A stretch of DNA of 64,000 nt, taken from assembly GCF_012848855.1 (NCBI RefSeq), contig NZ_CP051630.1:158501-222500 (forward strand). Direction: 5' to 3'. Within the stretch, counting starts at the first letter, position 1. Every line of letters starts with the position of its first letter. Under the pieces are notes generated by a model that saw only the letters and a program-made list of their open reading frames with translations, did no database searches and was not told where the DNA came from. Of the stretch, positions 10,903 to 20,858 are shown piece after piece. Made by a program: the position numbers and the translations under genes. Origin of the DNA: Pyruvatibacter mobilis (GTDB lineage: Bacteria; Pseudomonadota; Alphaproteobacteria; CGMCC-115125).

Positions 10903-13293
10903 TCAGGCAGTGCGTGCCTCGAGGCCCTGCGGATCATCATCCGCGGGGCTGTCGGGGCTGGTGGCGCGCAGGCGCCATTCCGGCAGGGTGATGGTCACGC
11001 AGGTACCCTCTCCGGGCGTGCTGTCCAGCGCCAGCGTGCCGCCGTGTAGTTCGGTCAGCGACTTGGTGATGGGCAGGCCAAGGCCCGTGCCGCCGAAGCT
11101 GCGGGCCATGGGGCCTTCCGCCTGTCCGAAGGGCTCCATAACCTTGCTGATGAGATGGGGTTCGATCCCGATGCCGGTGTCGCACACAGCAATCCGCAGA
11201 TCGCCCGATGCCGGGTCCGGGTGCATGGAGAGCGTCACCGTTCCGCCTGCGGGCGTGAACTTTGTGGCATTGGACAGGAGGTTCAGCAGGATCTGCTTGA
11301 TTGCCCGCTCATCCACGAAGGCCCGTTCAAGGGCATCGTCGATTTCAACCGTCAGGGTCACGTGGTTTTCGTGAGCGCGGTGGCGCACCAGATCGGTTGA
11401 CCAGGCGGCCGAGGTCGCCAGGTCGATCCACGTCTCATCCAGCTCGAACTGGCCGGCCTCGATCTTGGAGATGTCCAGAATGTCGTTGATGAGCGCGAGC
11501 AGGTGGCGGCCGGATGAATGGATGTCACCGATGTATTTGCTGTATTCCGGCGCGCCGACAGGGCCGAACATTTCCTCACGGATCATTTCCGAGAAGCCGA
11601 TGATTGCGTTGAGCGGCGTGCGCAGCTCATGGCTCATATTGGCCAGGAACTGGCTCTTTGAATGGTTGGCGATCTCGGCAGCACGCAGGGCTTCGGACAG
11701 ACGCTGGTCGGCGCGGCGGCGCTCGATGGTCAGCGCGGCGAGCTTGGCGGCACCTTCAAGGAAATTGACGTCGTCGCTGCTGGGGCTGCCGGGACGGCGG
11801 TAGATCATGGTGACCCCGCCCAACACACGCCCGTCGCGGGCATGAATGGGGTGCGACCATGCCGCGCCAACGTCCAAAGCCTCGGCTATGGCTTCGCGCC
11901 CCTTGAAAGCCCAATGGGTGGATGCGTTGGCCATGATCAATTGCTGATCTCTCACGACTGCCTGGCCGCACGGACCGGCGTCGCTGTCGGCCACCATGCC
12001 CTCATAGGTCTCGCGGTAGAGCGGCGCCATTGAGGGTGCTGCTGCCACATGAAAGCGGTTGTCGTCGTCGAGAAGAAGAACAGTGGCTCGCATGCCCGGC
12101 TTGAGCGCTTCCATCGCTTCGGCCAGACCGGTCAACACGTCTTCCATGCTGGCATTCGTGGCAAGCTTCTCCAGCACGCTCAGATGCATCTGGAGTTCGC
12201 TGTCGGTGTTCATGCGTTCGGTAGCGTCGCGCACGTTCATCACGACGCCGCCGATACTGGGATCATCCACCATGTTATTGGCGGACGTCTCGATCCAGAT
12301 CTTCCGGCCCGAGAAAGTGCGGGCCCAGACCGCGAGTTCCGACCTGTTGCCCGGGGCTTCCAGCAATTCGTAGAAGGTCTTTTCCATCACCGGCAGATAT
12401 TCATCGGTCGCGAGCTTGGCCGCCGGGTAGTCCACCAGTTGGCTCGGTGTTGCATCGAACATGCGGGCCACGGCATCGGTGGTGAACTTTATGTTGCCGG
12501 ATGGATCAATGATGGCGATGCCGTCAAAAGCATTATCGACCAGTGCGCGGAAGCGGCGTTCACTGGACTTGAGGCGCTCATTGGCCTGTTCCGCTTCCCG
12601 CAGGGCGCTGTCGGATCCGGCCTTGGCCTTGGCCAGATCCCGGATGAGGTCATCATGCTCCAGGCGCAGGGCAATGGCGGACTCCGCCTGGGCGATCATC
12701 TGCTTCGCTACGGTGAGCATGAACAGATAGACGAGCACGATGAGGGCCGCGACGCCGTAATAGATGCCGTCGCCGGACAATATGCAGGCTGCCGCGATCG
12801 CAGATGTGATGGGCAGGGTGCAGGCAAAATAGATGCGCCACTCATAGGCAGTGGTGGCCGTGGCAACGGACAGGTGGGAGATAAAAAGCAGCAGCAGGAA
12901 GAAGTCCTGCCCCTGGCTGCTTGGCGACCAGTACATCACCAGCATCGCCGACCAGACAGCGTTGGCGTTGAGGTAGCGCAGGGCCAGTGACGTGCTCAGC
13001 TTGCGCGGGTCCGATGACAGGCGGCCTGCGAAATAGCGCATCGAGAACAGCGCGATTTCAGCCCAGATCGCCACCACGGCGACAGCCCACATCAGCACCA
13101 CGGGCCGCGACACCGTCGTGGTCAGCGTGGCAATGACCAACACACCGATAAGCGGGAACAGGAGCGGCAGCGCCCTGTGATTGCTCATGATGCGGTTGAA
13201 CATCGCCCGCTGGATCGCGTCGCCATGCATGGTCGGCGTGGCCGCACGGGAGTGCAGGCGATCTAGCTGCAGGGGCTTGGGGCCGTTGGCCAC
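10903..13293 (-). CDS. Membrane PAS-GAF sensor histidine kinase
   Basis: 796 residues: about five membrane helices (42-205), a short coiled coil, a PAS domain (about 245-360), a GAF domain (about 370-520), HisKA with NMSHELRTPLNAIIGF (His555) and HATPase_c (about 640-775, with GTGLGLPI). No receiver domain is attached and no response regulator is adjacent, so this is an orphan kinase. The membrane block may anchor it or sense the envelope; PAS and GAF suggest a small ligand. The GTG at 13293 has GGAG about 7 bases upstream. It converges on the acyl-CoA dehydrogenase. Confidence 0.9.
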   Translation of the reverse strand: MANGPKPLQLDRLHSRAATPTMHGDAIQRAMFNRIMSNHRALPLLFPLIGVLVIATLTTTVSRPVVLMWAVAVVAIWAEIALFSMRYFAGRLSSDPRKLSTSLALRYLNANAVWSAMLVMYWSPSSQGQDFFLLLLFISHLSVATATTAYEWRIYFACTLPITSAIAAACILSGDGIYYGVAALIVLVYLFMLTVAKQMIAQAESAIALRLEHDDLIRDLAKAKAGSDSALREAEQANERLKSSERRFRALVDNAFDGIAIIDPSGNIKFTTDAVARMFDATPSQLVDYPAAKLATDEYLPVMEKTFYELLEAPGNRSELAVWARTFSGRKIWIETSANNMVDDPSIGGVVMNVRDATERMNTDSELQMHLSVLEKLATNASMEDVLTGLAEAMEALKPGMRATVLLLDDDNRFHVAAAPSMAPLYRETYEGMVADSDAGPCGQAVVRDQQLIMANASTHWAFKGREAIAEALDVGAAWSHPIHARDGRVLGGVTMIYRRPGSPSSDDVNFLEGAAKLAALTIERRRADQRLSEALRAAEIANHSKSQFLANMSHELRTPLNAIIGFSEMIREEMFGPVGAPEYSKYIGDIHSSGRHLLALINDILDISKIEAGQFELDETWIDLATSAAWSTDLVRHRAHENHVTLTVEIDDALERAFVDERAIKQILLNLLSNATKFTPAGGTVTLSMHPDPASGDLRIAVCDTGIGIEPHLISKVMEPFGQAEGPMARSFGGTGLGLPITKSLTELHGGTLALDSTPGEGTCVTITLPEWRLRATSPDSPADDDPQGLEARTA

Positions 13294-13463
13294 GTGGAAC
13301 TCCGCTCGAAGGCAAACCTTGTTGAACGCAGCCCTGCGGCACAGCCTGTTCAGGCATAAGACAGGCAGGTTGCGTCCAGCTGATTGTCCATCGAACTTGT
13401 AAATCTGCGCCTAACGCTAAAAATATTTGTTTCCAGCCATTTAGCGGGCGTAGCGCGGAGTGC

Positions 13464-14399
13464 TTAGCGGTTGTGGGACATGCTGGCCTGCATCATCGGC
13501 TCACCACTGATATCTGCCTTTGTGAGGTGCACTAGGGCTGACCCGAACGGGGTGCGCAGCTGCAGCCGCACCGGAAGGAGAATGTCCTGTTTGCCGCCTG
13601 CGCCCTTGAACGGTGCCATCCACAGCTTAATCGGCGGGGAGGGATCGCGGGCTTCCTGCAGCTTCCATTCGCGGCTCTGGCCCGCTAGGGGCACATATTT
13701 GAGATCACAGGTAATGGTGTCGCCTTCATAAACAGCCTGATTGCTCGCGGAGAGTGCTTCAGCGCCTGTCCGCTTGAAATCGAGTGCGAATACGCGGCGG
13801 CCATCGAAGACCTTGACCCGCTCGGAGCAGGCCCGGTCAGCGGGGCGCAACGACGAATAAAGGCTTGCGGTCAGAGGGTCGACCGTGCCGATGGCAAGGC
13901 CCGAGCGCAGCGCAGCGGCCTGCTGAGGTTCGAGGGCCGGCTCGGCGCTGACGTCGAAAGTCCCTTCGCCATTGCGGACCATTTCGAGGGCGCGTGCGCC
14001 GAACCGGGAGTCTGACGCGGTTCGGAACCGCTCCGGCGCCGGGCCGTCCTCGGTCAACCGGCCGACCGCATTGGATTCCAATTCGGCGTCCGCAATGCTG
14101 TCCGCCAACCCGGCGGTCGCAGCGCGGGTGGTGATGTTGTAATCCGTGTCAGAGATGACAGCGGTGGTCTCCAGCGTCCCGAGTAACAGACCTGCGCCAT
14201 AGAACTCGTAGGTCAGGCGGATGGTCGGGCCGTCAGGTTGCGGCCTTTCCGCTTCATTCGTACCCCGCGTCTCCGTGACCGGCGCAGGCATGGCTGCGGC
14301 CGACTGCGGGAGCGCCGCGAAGCCGACAAATGCCGTTAGGGCAAGTGCACAGGCTTTTCTTGCAGAAATGTTGGACGAACAGGCTGGCACGGCACGCAT
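13464..14399 (-). CDS. Secreted DUF3108 protein, paralogue A
   Basis: 311 residues with a signal peptide (about 1-36) and a DUF3108 domain. It carries the two cysteine motifs shared with its neighbours: a Cys a few residues before VFDGRRVFALDF, and CDLKYVPLAGQ, followed by KLWMAPFKGAGG. The cysteines may form a periplasmic disulfide. Function is unknown. ATG at 14399 follows GAGGAG at good spacing; the in-frame TTG at 14423 is less likely. It is the last of three same-strand DUF3108 genes, diverged most in its N-terminal region. Confidence 0.8.
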   Translation of the reverse strand: MRAVPACSSNISARKACALALTAFVGFAALPQSAAAMPAPVTETRGTNEAERPQPDGPTIRLTYEFYGAGLLLGTLETTAVISDTDYNITTRAATAGLADSIADAELESNAVGRLTEDGPAPERFRTASDSRFGARALEMVRNGEGTFDVSAEPALEPQQAAALRSGLAIGTVDPLTASLYSSLRPADRACSERVKVFDGRRVFALDFKRTGAEALSASNQAVYEGDTITCDLKYVPLAGQSREWKLQEARDPSPPIKLWMAPFKGAGGKQDILLPVRLQLRTPFGSALVHLTKADISGEPMMQASMSHNR

Positions 14400-14453
14400 G
14401 GTCAAAGCCTCCTCAACGGACAAGGGGCTTTGCCTTGGGCCAAATCCCCTGCG

Positions 14454-15242
14454 TCAGTATTCGCGGATCTCGGTGCTGCGGATCACCGCGCCGCCATAGG
14501 GCGTAGGCGCGATAATGCGCACCGGCACGAGGAACCCGGCGGCATTGAGCGGTGCTAGCCATACTTCCACCCGCTGCGGGTCTTCTTTCAGCCGGGTCAT
14601 CGCATCCGCACTGTAACCTGCAACCGGGGTCAGGCGCCCTTCACATTTATGGGCGGGGCCGGAATAGCCTTCGTCGGCCTCGAGATTGGTTTCCCCTTCA
14701 TAAGCGACGGTGATGTCGAAGCGACGCCATCCGTCAAAAACCGGGACCGGTGCGCCGCACGGGGCACCCTTGGATGCTGCTGAGAGCTCCGGTGACAGTG
14801 CCAGCAGCGCGCTTACAGGGTCCAAGGCGCCTTTCTTGTGGAAGTCCGACAGGAGATCCGGCTTGCGCTTGGGCGGGGGCAGGGCAAGCACGCTGGCGGG
14901 GCCTGTTTTGTTGAAGGTGATCTGCAACTGGCTCGACAGGCCGGAAGCGGTCACATAATCGGATGTGAAAATCTGCGGTTTCACTGCGTTTTCTTCCTGC
15001 GCGCCTGCAGCGAACAGGGTCAGGGTCGCGTCCTCCGTGGTGCCGGCTACTTCTTCGGTCTTGATGCGGGTTTCGAGCTGGTAGCGCTGACGCTCAAGTG
15101 TGGCTGAAAGAGTAAGCGTGCCGATCTTTGCGCCGCCTACATACATTACATAGTCCACCGCGACCGCGGCTTGTGCCGCAGGGGCTGCCAGCAGGGCTGC
15201 CAGAAAAGCGGAGACGTGTAACGGGGCATTCAGGATGCGCAT
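14454..15242 (-). CDS. Secreted DUF3108 protein, paralogue B
   Basis: 262 residues with a signal peptide (ending AAQA near residue 25) and a DUF3108 domain. Shared motifs: CGAPVPVFDGWRRFDI, CEGRLTPVAGY and VEVWLAPLNAAGFLVPV. The start MRILNAP at 15242 is chosen for AAGGT upstream and because it begins the signal peptide; the open frame continues further left without a signal sequence. Periplasmic location is inferred. Role unknown. Confidence 0.82.
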   Translation of the reverse strand: MRILNAPLHVSAFLAALLAAPAAQAAVAVDYVMYVGGAKIGTLTLSATLERQRYQLETRIKTEEVAGTTEDATLTLFAAGAQEENAVKPQIFTSDYVTASGLSSQLQITFNKTGPASVLALPPPKRKPDLLSDFHKKGALDPVSALLALSPELSAASKGAPCGAPVPVFDGWRRFDITVAYEGETNLEADEGYSGPAHKCEGRLTPVAGYSADAMTRLKEDPQRVEVWLAPLNAAGFLVPVRIIAPTPYGGAVIRSTEIREY

Positions 15243-15398
15243 TGATCTACCTTGTTCAGTGCCCCGCGAGGCTTGGACCCGTGAGGAGCACACAGTCTCC
15301 CCGCTCCCGCCATGCTCCATAGCGCGGATTAATGTCCGTTTTACAGCCAAAGCGGCCCGGGCGCAGTCCCTGAGCCTTGGTGAGGTGCCGTGCGAGGT

Positions 15399-16304
15399 TT
15401 ATTTGGCCGAGGCGCGGGCGGGCAGACCGGTGGCAACTTCAAAGCGGGTGGAGCGGGCGACCAGCGTGCCGAGGGGTGTTGAAACCTCAATGCGTGCAGG
15501 CACGAGTGCATTGGCGCCGGTCACAGGTGCCAGCCACACGCTGATGGGCATGGGGTCGCGGCGCATATCGCGGATGGTTTCACGCTTGTAGCCTGCAATC
15601 GGCACCAGCACGGCATTGCAACGAACAACAGGGCCTTCATAGCCCTTGGCGTCCTCCAGGGTGCTCATCCGTTCGAACGACATCACGAAATCATAGCGGC
15701 GGCGGCCGTCATAGACCGGGATCTTGCGGTCGCAGGCGTCAGGGGTCGGGGCGGCCATGGGGATGATCATGGCCGACAGGGGATCCACCGTGTTGCGCAA
15801 CTGGCTTGTATGGGTCGCTACGCGGTCGGAATTGTCATAGGGCGGATCTGCGGCCACCAGCGGAGCGCCGTCCGGGCCATACGCCACATCGATGAGCTGG
15901 ATATTGTCCTGGTCGATGTTGCGGGCCTTGTAGCGGGCGGTCTGCATCAGGTCATCGGTGCGGCCACCGCTGGCGGTGAGATCAAAGACCTGCCGGAAAA
16001 CATGGTCAGTGATGCCTTCCGTCCGCACCACGCTCTTTGCTTCGTAACCCTCTCCCTCGAAGGCCGCGGTCATGGAGATCGAGCCGAATTTGAGGCCGCC
16101 AAGGCGTGCGTCCATGACGATATCCAGATGGGTGCGGGGGCCTGTGCCGGTTACTGCTCCGGTGGCATTCGGCGGGGTGGGGGCTGCCAGGGTGATGCCG
16201 GCTATGCCAAGTGTTGCGAATGCCGTGAGAATGGCGGCCAGATGAAAAGGAAACCGCCGCATTTCAACCGGTTTTCTTGCGATGAATCGCCAATTACGCT
16301 GCAT
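15399..16304 (-). CDS. Secreted DUF3108 protein, paralogue C
   Basis: 301 residues with a signal peptide (about 16-41) and a DUF3108 domain. Motifs: CDRKIPVYDGRRRYDFVM, CNAVLVPIAGYKRET and ISVWLAPVTGANALVPARI. ATG at 16304 has a strong AGGAGG site. It is first of the three and transcribed away from rpmB, an arrangement conserved for at least one DUF3108 gene in alphaproteobacteria. Function unknown; a beta-rich periplasmic protein is likely from the alternating pattern. Confidence 0.85.
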   Translation of the reverse strand: MQRNWRFIARKPVEMRRFPFHLAAILTAFATLGIAGITLAAPTPPNATGAVTGTGPRTHLDIVMDARLGGLKFGSISMTAAFEGEGYEAKSVVRTEGITDHVFRQVFDLTASGGRTDDLMQTARYKARNIDQDNIQLIDVAYGPDGAPLVAADPPYDNSDRVATHTSQLRNTVDPLSAMIIPMAAPTPDACDRKIPVYDGRRRYDFVMSFERMSTLEDAKGYEGPVVRCNAVLVPIAGYKRETIRDMRRDPMPISVWLAPVTGANALVPARIEVSTPLGTLVARSTRFEVATGLPARASAK

Positions 16305-16464
16305 GCCGCCCTCCTGAGGCCCTATCGGCGCACGGACGGTGTCCGGCGCGGGCCTGTTGTTCTGGTGTTAGCGGCCATTAACGGTTCGTGCGCCTGAACA
16401 CTGCCTGAACGGGAGGCGTTGCGTGTATGAGGGCAAAATTACCGGTGTTTTCGGCGCCACGGGC

Positions 16465-16494
16465 TTGACGCACCGGGGCCTTCCCCCCTATACC
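16465..16494 (+). promoter_or_regulatory. Sigma-70 promoter of rpmB
   Basis: TTGACG (16465-16470), 18-base spacer, TATACC (16489-16494), giving a start near 16501 and a 5' UTR of about 38 bases before rpmB. Confidence 0.72.
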
Positions 16495-16538
16495 CGCGCC
16501 TTCTCAATCCGCTTAGTTTGATTATTCAGGAGATGGGC

Positions 16539-16829
16539 ATGGCCCGCCGCTGCGAACTTACGGGCAAGGGTGTCCAGACCGGCAACAATGTGAGCCACGC
16601 GGTCAACAAGACCCGCCGCCGCTTTCTGCCGAATCTGTGCAATGTGACGCTGTCCAGCGAAAAGCTCGGCCGGAACGTGAAGGTGCGCGCAAGCGCTGCT
16701 GCCCTTCGCTCCGTCGAACACAAGGGTGGCCTGGACGCGTTCCTGGCTTCCGCACGCGAAGAGAGCCTGTCTCTCAACATGCGCCGCATGAAGCGTGAGC
16801 TGGCCAAGGCACAGGCCGCTTCTGCCTAA
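16539..16829 (+). CDS. rpmB: 50S ribosomal protein L28
   Basis: 96 residues. The N-terminus [20 protein letters not shown] and the following [10 protein letters not shown] are signature L28; the C-terminus is the longer alphaproteobacterial form. ATG at 16539 is chosen over an ATG two codons upstream because AGGAG lies at better spacing and MARRCEL is the conserved start. Stand-alone unit with its own promoter and terminator; L33 is not adjacent. Confidence 0.97.
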   Translation: MARRCELTGKGVQTGNNVSHAVNKTRRRFLPNLCNVTLSSEKLGRNVKVRASAAALRSVEHKGGLDAFLASAREESLSLNMRRMKRELAKAQAASA

Positions 16830-16863
16830 GACAGCCTCACACGGCTGTTACGTTAACCAATTA

Positions 16864-16898
16864 GGGTCCGTCCTCTTTCGCGGGGGCGGGCCCTTTTT
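16864..16898 (+). terminator. Rho-independent terminator of rpmB
   Basis: A 10-bp stem with some G-T pairs (GGGTCCGTCC pairing with GGGCGGGCCC) closed by a short loop and followed directly by TTTTT; 34 bases after the rpmB stop. Confidence 0.85.
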
Positions 16899-17085
16899 GC
16901 TGCCTTGGGGGGTGCCGGGTTCGGGGTGGCCTAGCTGCGGGCTTCAGACCGTCTGCCAATTACCAATGTGCGTGCGGGATCCGGCTATTGCCGGCCTCGC
17001 GATGTGCCCGGCTGGCATGTAGGCTGCAAGGTCTCTCCCGAAATTGAGGTCTCGACTGGGGCATCAGGGGACAGGAGAGAGTGGA

Positions 17086-17784
17086 ATGGTTATGGCAGAC
17101 AGCCGGTTTCATCAGTCTATGGATCATAAGCCCAGCATTCTTGCGGCGGTTTTCCGGTTTCTGGGTCAGCTTGTGCTGCCCGGCCTGGCCTTTCTCGCGG
17201 TCGCTGTTCTGGCGTTCCTTGATCGTGACGTGCCGGTGTCCCTTATCGGTGCAGCCCGCGTTACGGGGGTCGACCTGACACCCGGTGGCTGGTTCACCAT
17301 GGCACATGTGTGGATCCTGGCTCTGTTCCTCGTCGCCAATCTGACGGGCCGCCGCTACGGCCTGCCCGTGACCCTCGGCAGCCTTGCCCTGGCAACGGGG
17401 CTGATTGCCGGTTTCTGGGCATATGCCACCTATGGGGACGCTCATGTCATTCTGCCGGCACCCGTCCTGGCGGCTGTCAGCGACACGAGTCTTTGCATTG
17501 CCGTGGTGCTGTCGGTGCTGACCGGGCTGCTGATCAATGTGGTGGTGTTCGACCTGGTGCGGGGTCGCCCCTGGTGGAAGGCGCCGCTTCTGGCGCCGCT
17601 GTTCGGCGGTATTGCCTTTGCCGCCCTGTTCCATGGCCTTGCCAACGATGCGCTTGGCGGTGATTTCGGGGAGCGGTTCGTGGCCCATCTCGGCATTGTT
17701 GCCTTCGCCACCCTGGTGATGCTGGTGATCTACCATGCGCTGCGTGGCATGATCCCGCCTGCCGCCGGGTATGGCGGTGCCTGA
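17086..17784 (+). CDS. Integral membrane protein of unknown function
   Basis: 232 residues with about six predicted membrane helices (near 22-48, 70-88, 92-115, 122-150, 160-180, 190-212). No conserved motif that I recognise. AGGAG lies about 9 bases before the ATG at 17086. Codon use resembles the neighbours, so it does not look foreign. It sits between rpmB and a convergent phytase-like gene, neither of which suggests a role. A transporter or membrane scaffold is possible, but I assign no function. Confidence 0.75.
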   Translation: MVMADSRFHQSMDHKPSILAAVFRFLGQLVLPGLAFLAVAVLAFLDRDVPVSLIGAARVTGVDLTPGGWFTMAHVWILALFLVANLTGRRYGLPVTLGSLALATGLIAGFWAYATYGDAHVILPAPVLAAVSDTSLCIAVVLSVLTGLLINVVVFDLVRGRPWWKAPLLAPLFGGIAFAALFHGLANDALGGDFGERFVAHLGIVAFATLVMLVIYHALRGMIPPAAGYGGA

Positions 17785-17789
17785 TCGCT

Positions 17790-17813
17790 TTGCCTGATGC
17801 CTTGCCTGATGCC
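17790..17813. repeat. 12-bp direct tandem repeat
   Basis: TTGCCTGATGCC occurs twice back to back (17790-17801 and 17802-17813), with a third partial copy just before. It lies between convergent genes and is probably a slippage product. Confidence 0.7.
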
Positions 17814-17855
17814 CTCGTCTGGTCCCTGGGCCTGATGGCGGCGTAAGGGCGGCGG

Positions 17856-18890
17856 TCAATCGTTGCTTGTCAGTTCGAACATGAAGAGCAGGGTGCGCTG
17901 GAGCGGGTTGAAGTTGTCGTCCGACACCAGGTAGGCGAAGACGCGCCCGTCAGCATCCTGCCTCACGGCTAGGCCTTCCATGTTATCCACGCTCTGACCG
18001 GCGCTCGAGCGATACAGCACGGGGCCGTCCAGCGGCGTCTGCCGCAATGCGTCCGTGGTGAGGGCAGGAGCGGGCAGACGGCGGATCTGCGCTCCGACCC
18101 CGCCGAGGGGGCTGTATCGCCGCTCAAGGGTCAGGACATCCCCATCCGGCAGCAGCGCCATGTCCGTGAGGTCGAAGGGCGGCAGGCGGACAAGGCTGAT
18201 CTCTGTTGAGCCGCCTGGGGCCACGTGCCAGCCAAGAATCTCATTGCCCGCACGCATTGTCGCTTCCGTGATGACGATCAGCCTGTTGCCGGGCAGAGAG
18301 GCCAGCGCTTCAAGACCCTTGTTGTTCTCTGCCTGTGCCAGGGCCGGTGATACGTCCACTGGCCGGGCTGTGGCGGCAAAGCCCTGGGCCTCGACATCAT
18401 AAGCCCAGACCCTGTGTCTGCGTTCGAAGGAAACAGCGAGGCGCCCGTCGTCAAGGCGCGTAAGCCCTTCGGCGTCGCCCCGCCTCTTGCTGTCGGCCAC
18501 GCTTTCTCCCTGCTCATCAAGGATCGGGGCCATCCGCATGTCCGAGACGCCTGAAAGCGCCCCATCGTCGTAGGAGAGGCGCGCGGTGAGCCAGTAGCCT
18601 GTGTCGGTCACCGCTGTGAGACCCGTACCGTCCGCATCTATCAGCAAGCCGGAGATACCCCCGAAACGCTCATCGGCAGAGCGCAGTTCAAGTCCGCCGC
18701 GCCAGGCAAAGTGGCTGCTGCCGTCAGGCGCGGTAAGTGTGCTGTCGGGATCGGCCGTATCCAGCGGGACTGTGCCGTAGGTGATGGCGACAGGCGTGCC
18801 TGCGCTGTCGGCAGCCAAGGGGCCCGCACCGAGGCACAGGGACAGTGTCAACGCGAGCGGACAGGCTGCGAGGCGGGCAGAAACACGCAT
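17856..18890 (-). CDS. Secreted phytase/esterase-like beta-propeller protein
   Basis: 344 residues with a signal peptide (about 1-27) and an esterase-like-activity-of-phytase domain. Recognisable motifs are FGGISGLLID, VTDTGYW, DAEGL, NKGLEALA and a late NMEGLAV, spaced as in six-bladed propellers of this family. Members are annotated from sequence and substrates are uncertain. Periplasmic or exported. ATG at 18890 follows GAGGA at proper spacing. It begins 24 bases after the cobT stop on the same strand, so it may be co-transcribed with cobS-cobT; no functional link is obvious. Confidence 0.82.
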   Translation of the reverse strand: MRVSARLAACPLALTLSLCLGAGPLAADSAGTPVAITYGTVPLDTADPDSTLTAPDGSSHFAWRGGLELRSADERFGGISGLLIDADGTGLTAVTDTGYWLTARLSYDDGALSGVSDMRMAPILDEQGESVADSKRRGDAEGLTRLDDGRLAVSFERRHRVWAYDVEAQGFAATARPVDVSPALAQAENNKGLEALASLPGNRLIVITEATMRAGNEILGWHVAPGGSTEISLVRLPPFDLTDMALLPDGDVLTLERRYSPLGGVGAQIRRLPAPALTTDALRQTPLDGPVLYRSSAGQSVDNMEGLAVRQDADGRVFAYLVSDDNFNPLQRTLLFMFELTSND

Positions 18891-18914
18891 GGGGTGTCCT
18901 CGTGCGTCGGATAT

Positions 18915-20831
18915 CTACTTGGCGGCAGGCACGGATTGCGGCGGCACCTGGGGCATGCCTTCCCGTTTGCGCGGGGCGGCGGCCTGCTTGATGGCCTTCG
19001 GGTCGTCGTCGAAGAGTTCCGCCAGCTTTTCGGTCATCGCTCCGCCCAGCTGTTCGGCATCGACGATGGTGACCGCGCGCTTGTAATAACGGGTGACGTC
19101 ATGGCCAATACCGATGGCGATCAATTCGACCGGCGACTTGGTCTCGATCTGCTCGATGACCTCGCGCAAATGCCGTTCGAGGTAATTGCCCGAATTGACC
19201 GACAGGGTGCTGTCGTCCACCGGCGCACCGTCGGAAATCACCATCAGGATGCGGCGCTGCTCAGGCCGGCCCAGGAGCCGGTTGTGACCCCAGATCAGCG
19301 CCTCACCGTCGATGTTTTCCTTTAGCAGCCCTTCGCGCATCATCAGGCCGAGATTGCGCCGAGCGCGCCGCCACGGGGCGTCCGCGGCCTTGTAGATGAT
19401 GTGGCGCAGGTCGTTGAGGCGGCCCGGTGCCGGCGGCTTGCCTGCAGTGAGCCACTGCTCGCGGGCCTGTCCGCCCTTCCAGGCGCGGGTCGTGAAGCCG
19501 AGGATCTCGGTCTTCACCGAGCACCGCTCAAGGGTGCGCGCCAGAATGTCGGCACACATGGCCGCGACGGTGATCGGGCGGCCCCGCATGGAGCCCGAAT
19601 TGTCGAGCAGCAGCGTCACCACCGTGTCGCGGAAATCCATGTCCTTTTCGATCTTGTAGGACAGCGGATGCATGGGATCGATGACGATGCGGCTCAGCCG
19701 CGCGGCATCAAGCATTCCCTCTTCGAGGTCGAACTCCCAGGTGCGGTTCTGTTTGGCCTGCAGGCGGCGCTGCAGGCGGTTGGCGAGCCTGGCGACCACG
19801 CCCTGCATCTGCTGCAGCTGCTGGTCGAGATATTGGCGCAACCGGCCCAGCTCCTCGGCGTCGCACAGGTCTTCGGCGGCAATCACTTCGTCGAAGGCTG
19901 CCGTGTAGACCTTGTAGCCTGAGCCCTTGTTGTTGTCGGCAGTGCCGTCAGGACGCCAGGGCTGCTGACCCTCGGCATTGTCTTCGGGGTCACCCTCAAC
20001 CTGCTGGTCTTCGGCCTCCACCTCAACGGTCTGTTCTTCGCCGTCCTGGGGGTCGCCGTCGGCCATCTCGAGCTCTTCAGCGGACATGCCTTCGGCCTGC
20101 TCGGCTTCGCCGCCTTCGATGTTCTCCTCGCCGGGAGCATCACCCTCGTCCTGATCGTCGGATTCCTGATCGTCCGCCTGGTCCGGGGTATCGCCCAGTT
20201 CATCGCCCATTTCGAGGTCGGCGATGATGTCGCGGGTAGCGTGCGCGAAGGCCTCCTGATCATGGATCAGGTCGTTCAGGCGCTCGAAATCCGGCCCGGC
20301 CTTTTCCTCGATCCAGGGCCGCCACAAATCCACCATGGCGCGGGCACTGGAGGGCGGCTCGGCGCCGGTGAGCTTCTCGCGCACCAGCATGCTCACAACC
20401 TCTTCGATGGGCGCATCGATGCGATCGGTGATGGTGGAGAAGCCGCGCTTGTCGCATTTGTCTTCGAGAGCCGCAGTCAGGTTGTTGGCTACGCCCTTCA
20501 TGGCATTGGCGCCGAGCGCCTCGACACGGGCTGTCTCTGCTGCTTCGAAGACGGCCTTGGCCGTACCCCCTTCGGGCATCAACTGGGTATGGGTGCCCAA
20601 GTCGTGATGGGCGATACGCAGGGCGATGGAATCAGCCGAGCCGCGGCACTGTGCAACCTCTTCTGCCTGCAACTCTCGCGAGGGCAGAGGGAGGCGCACG
20701 GTGGTGCCGCGCAGGCTTGCCGGTTCGGTGCCGAAATTGACAGTCAGGTCATCGCGCCCCGCGATGGAACGCAATGCCTGTGTCACGGCCCGCTTGAACG
20801 GTTCGACCGGATTTTCCTTGTTGTTTGACAC
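18915..20831 (-). CDS. cobT: Cobaltochelatase subunit CobT
   Basis: 638 residues. CobT N-terminal region (about 1-200), a highly acidic Glu/Asp/Gln-rich linker (about 205-300), and a C-terminal von Willebrand A domain with the metal site DNSGSMRG (near 407-415). With CobS it forms the AAA+/VWA chaperone that drives CobN to insert cobalt into hydrogenobyrinate diamide in aerobic cobalamin synthesis. CobN is not in the window. GTG start at 20831 with AGG upstream. Lies 27 bases downstream of cobS. Confidence 0.96.
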   Translation of the reverse strand: MSNNKENPVEPFKRAVTQALRSIAGRDDLTVNFGTEPASLRGTTVRLPLPSRELQAEEVAQCRGSADSIALRIAHHDLGTHTQLMPEGGTAKAVFEAAETARVEALGANAMKGVANNLTAALEDKCDKRGFSTITDRIDAPIEEVVSMLVREKLTGAEPPSSARAMVDLWRPWIEEKAGPDFERLNDLIHDQEAFAHATRDIIADLEMGDELGDTPDQADDQESDDQDEGDAPGEENIEGGEAEQAEGMSAEELEMADGDPQDGEEQTVEVEAEDQQVEGDPEDNAEGQQPWRPDGTADNNKGSGYKVYTAAFDEVIAAEDLCDAEELGRLRQYLDQQLQQMQGVVARLANRLQRRLQAKQNRTWEFDLEEGMLDAARLSRIVIDPMHPLSYKIEKDMDFRDTVVTLLLDNSGSMRGRPITVAAMCADILARTLERCSVKTEILGFTTRAWKGGQAREQWLTAGKPPAPGRLNDLRHIIYKAADAPWRRARRNLGLMMREGLLKENIDGEALIWGHNRLLGRPEQRRILMVISDGAPVDDSTLSVNSGNYLERHLREVIEQIETKSPVELIAIGIGHDVTRYYKRAVTIVDAEQLGGAMTEKLAELFDDDPKAIKQAAAPRKREGMPQVPPQSVPAAK

Positions 20832-20858
20832 GGATTACCTGCCTTCAGGCCTGTCGCT

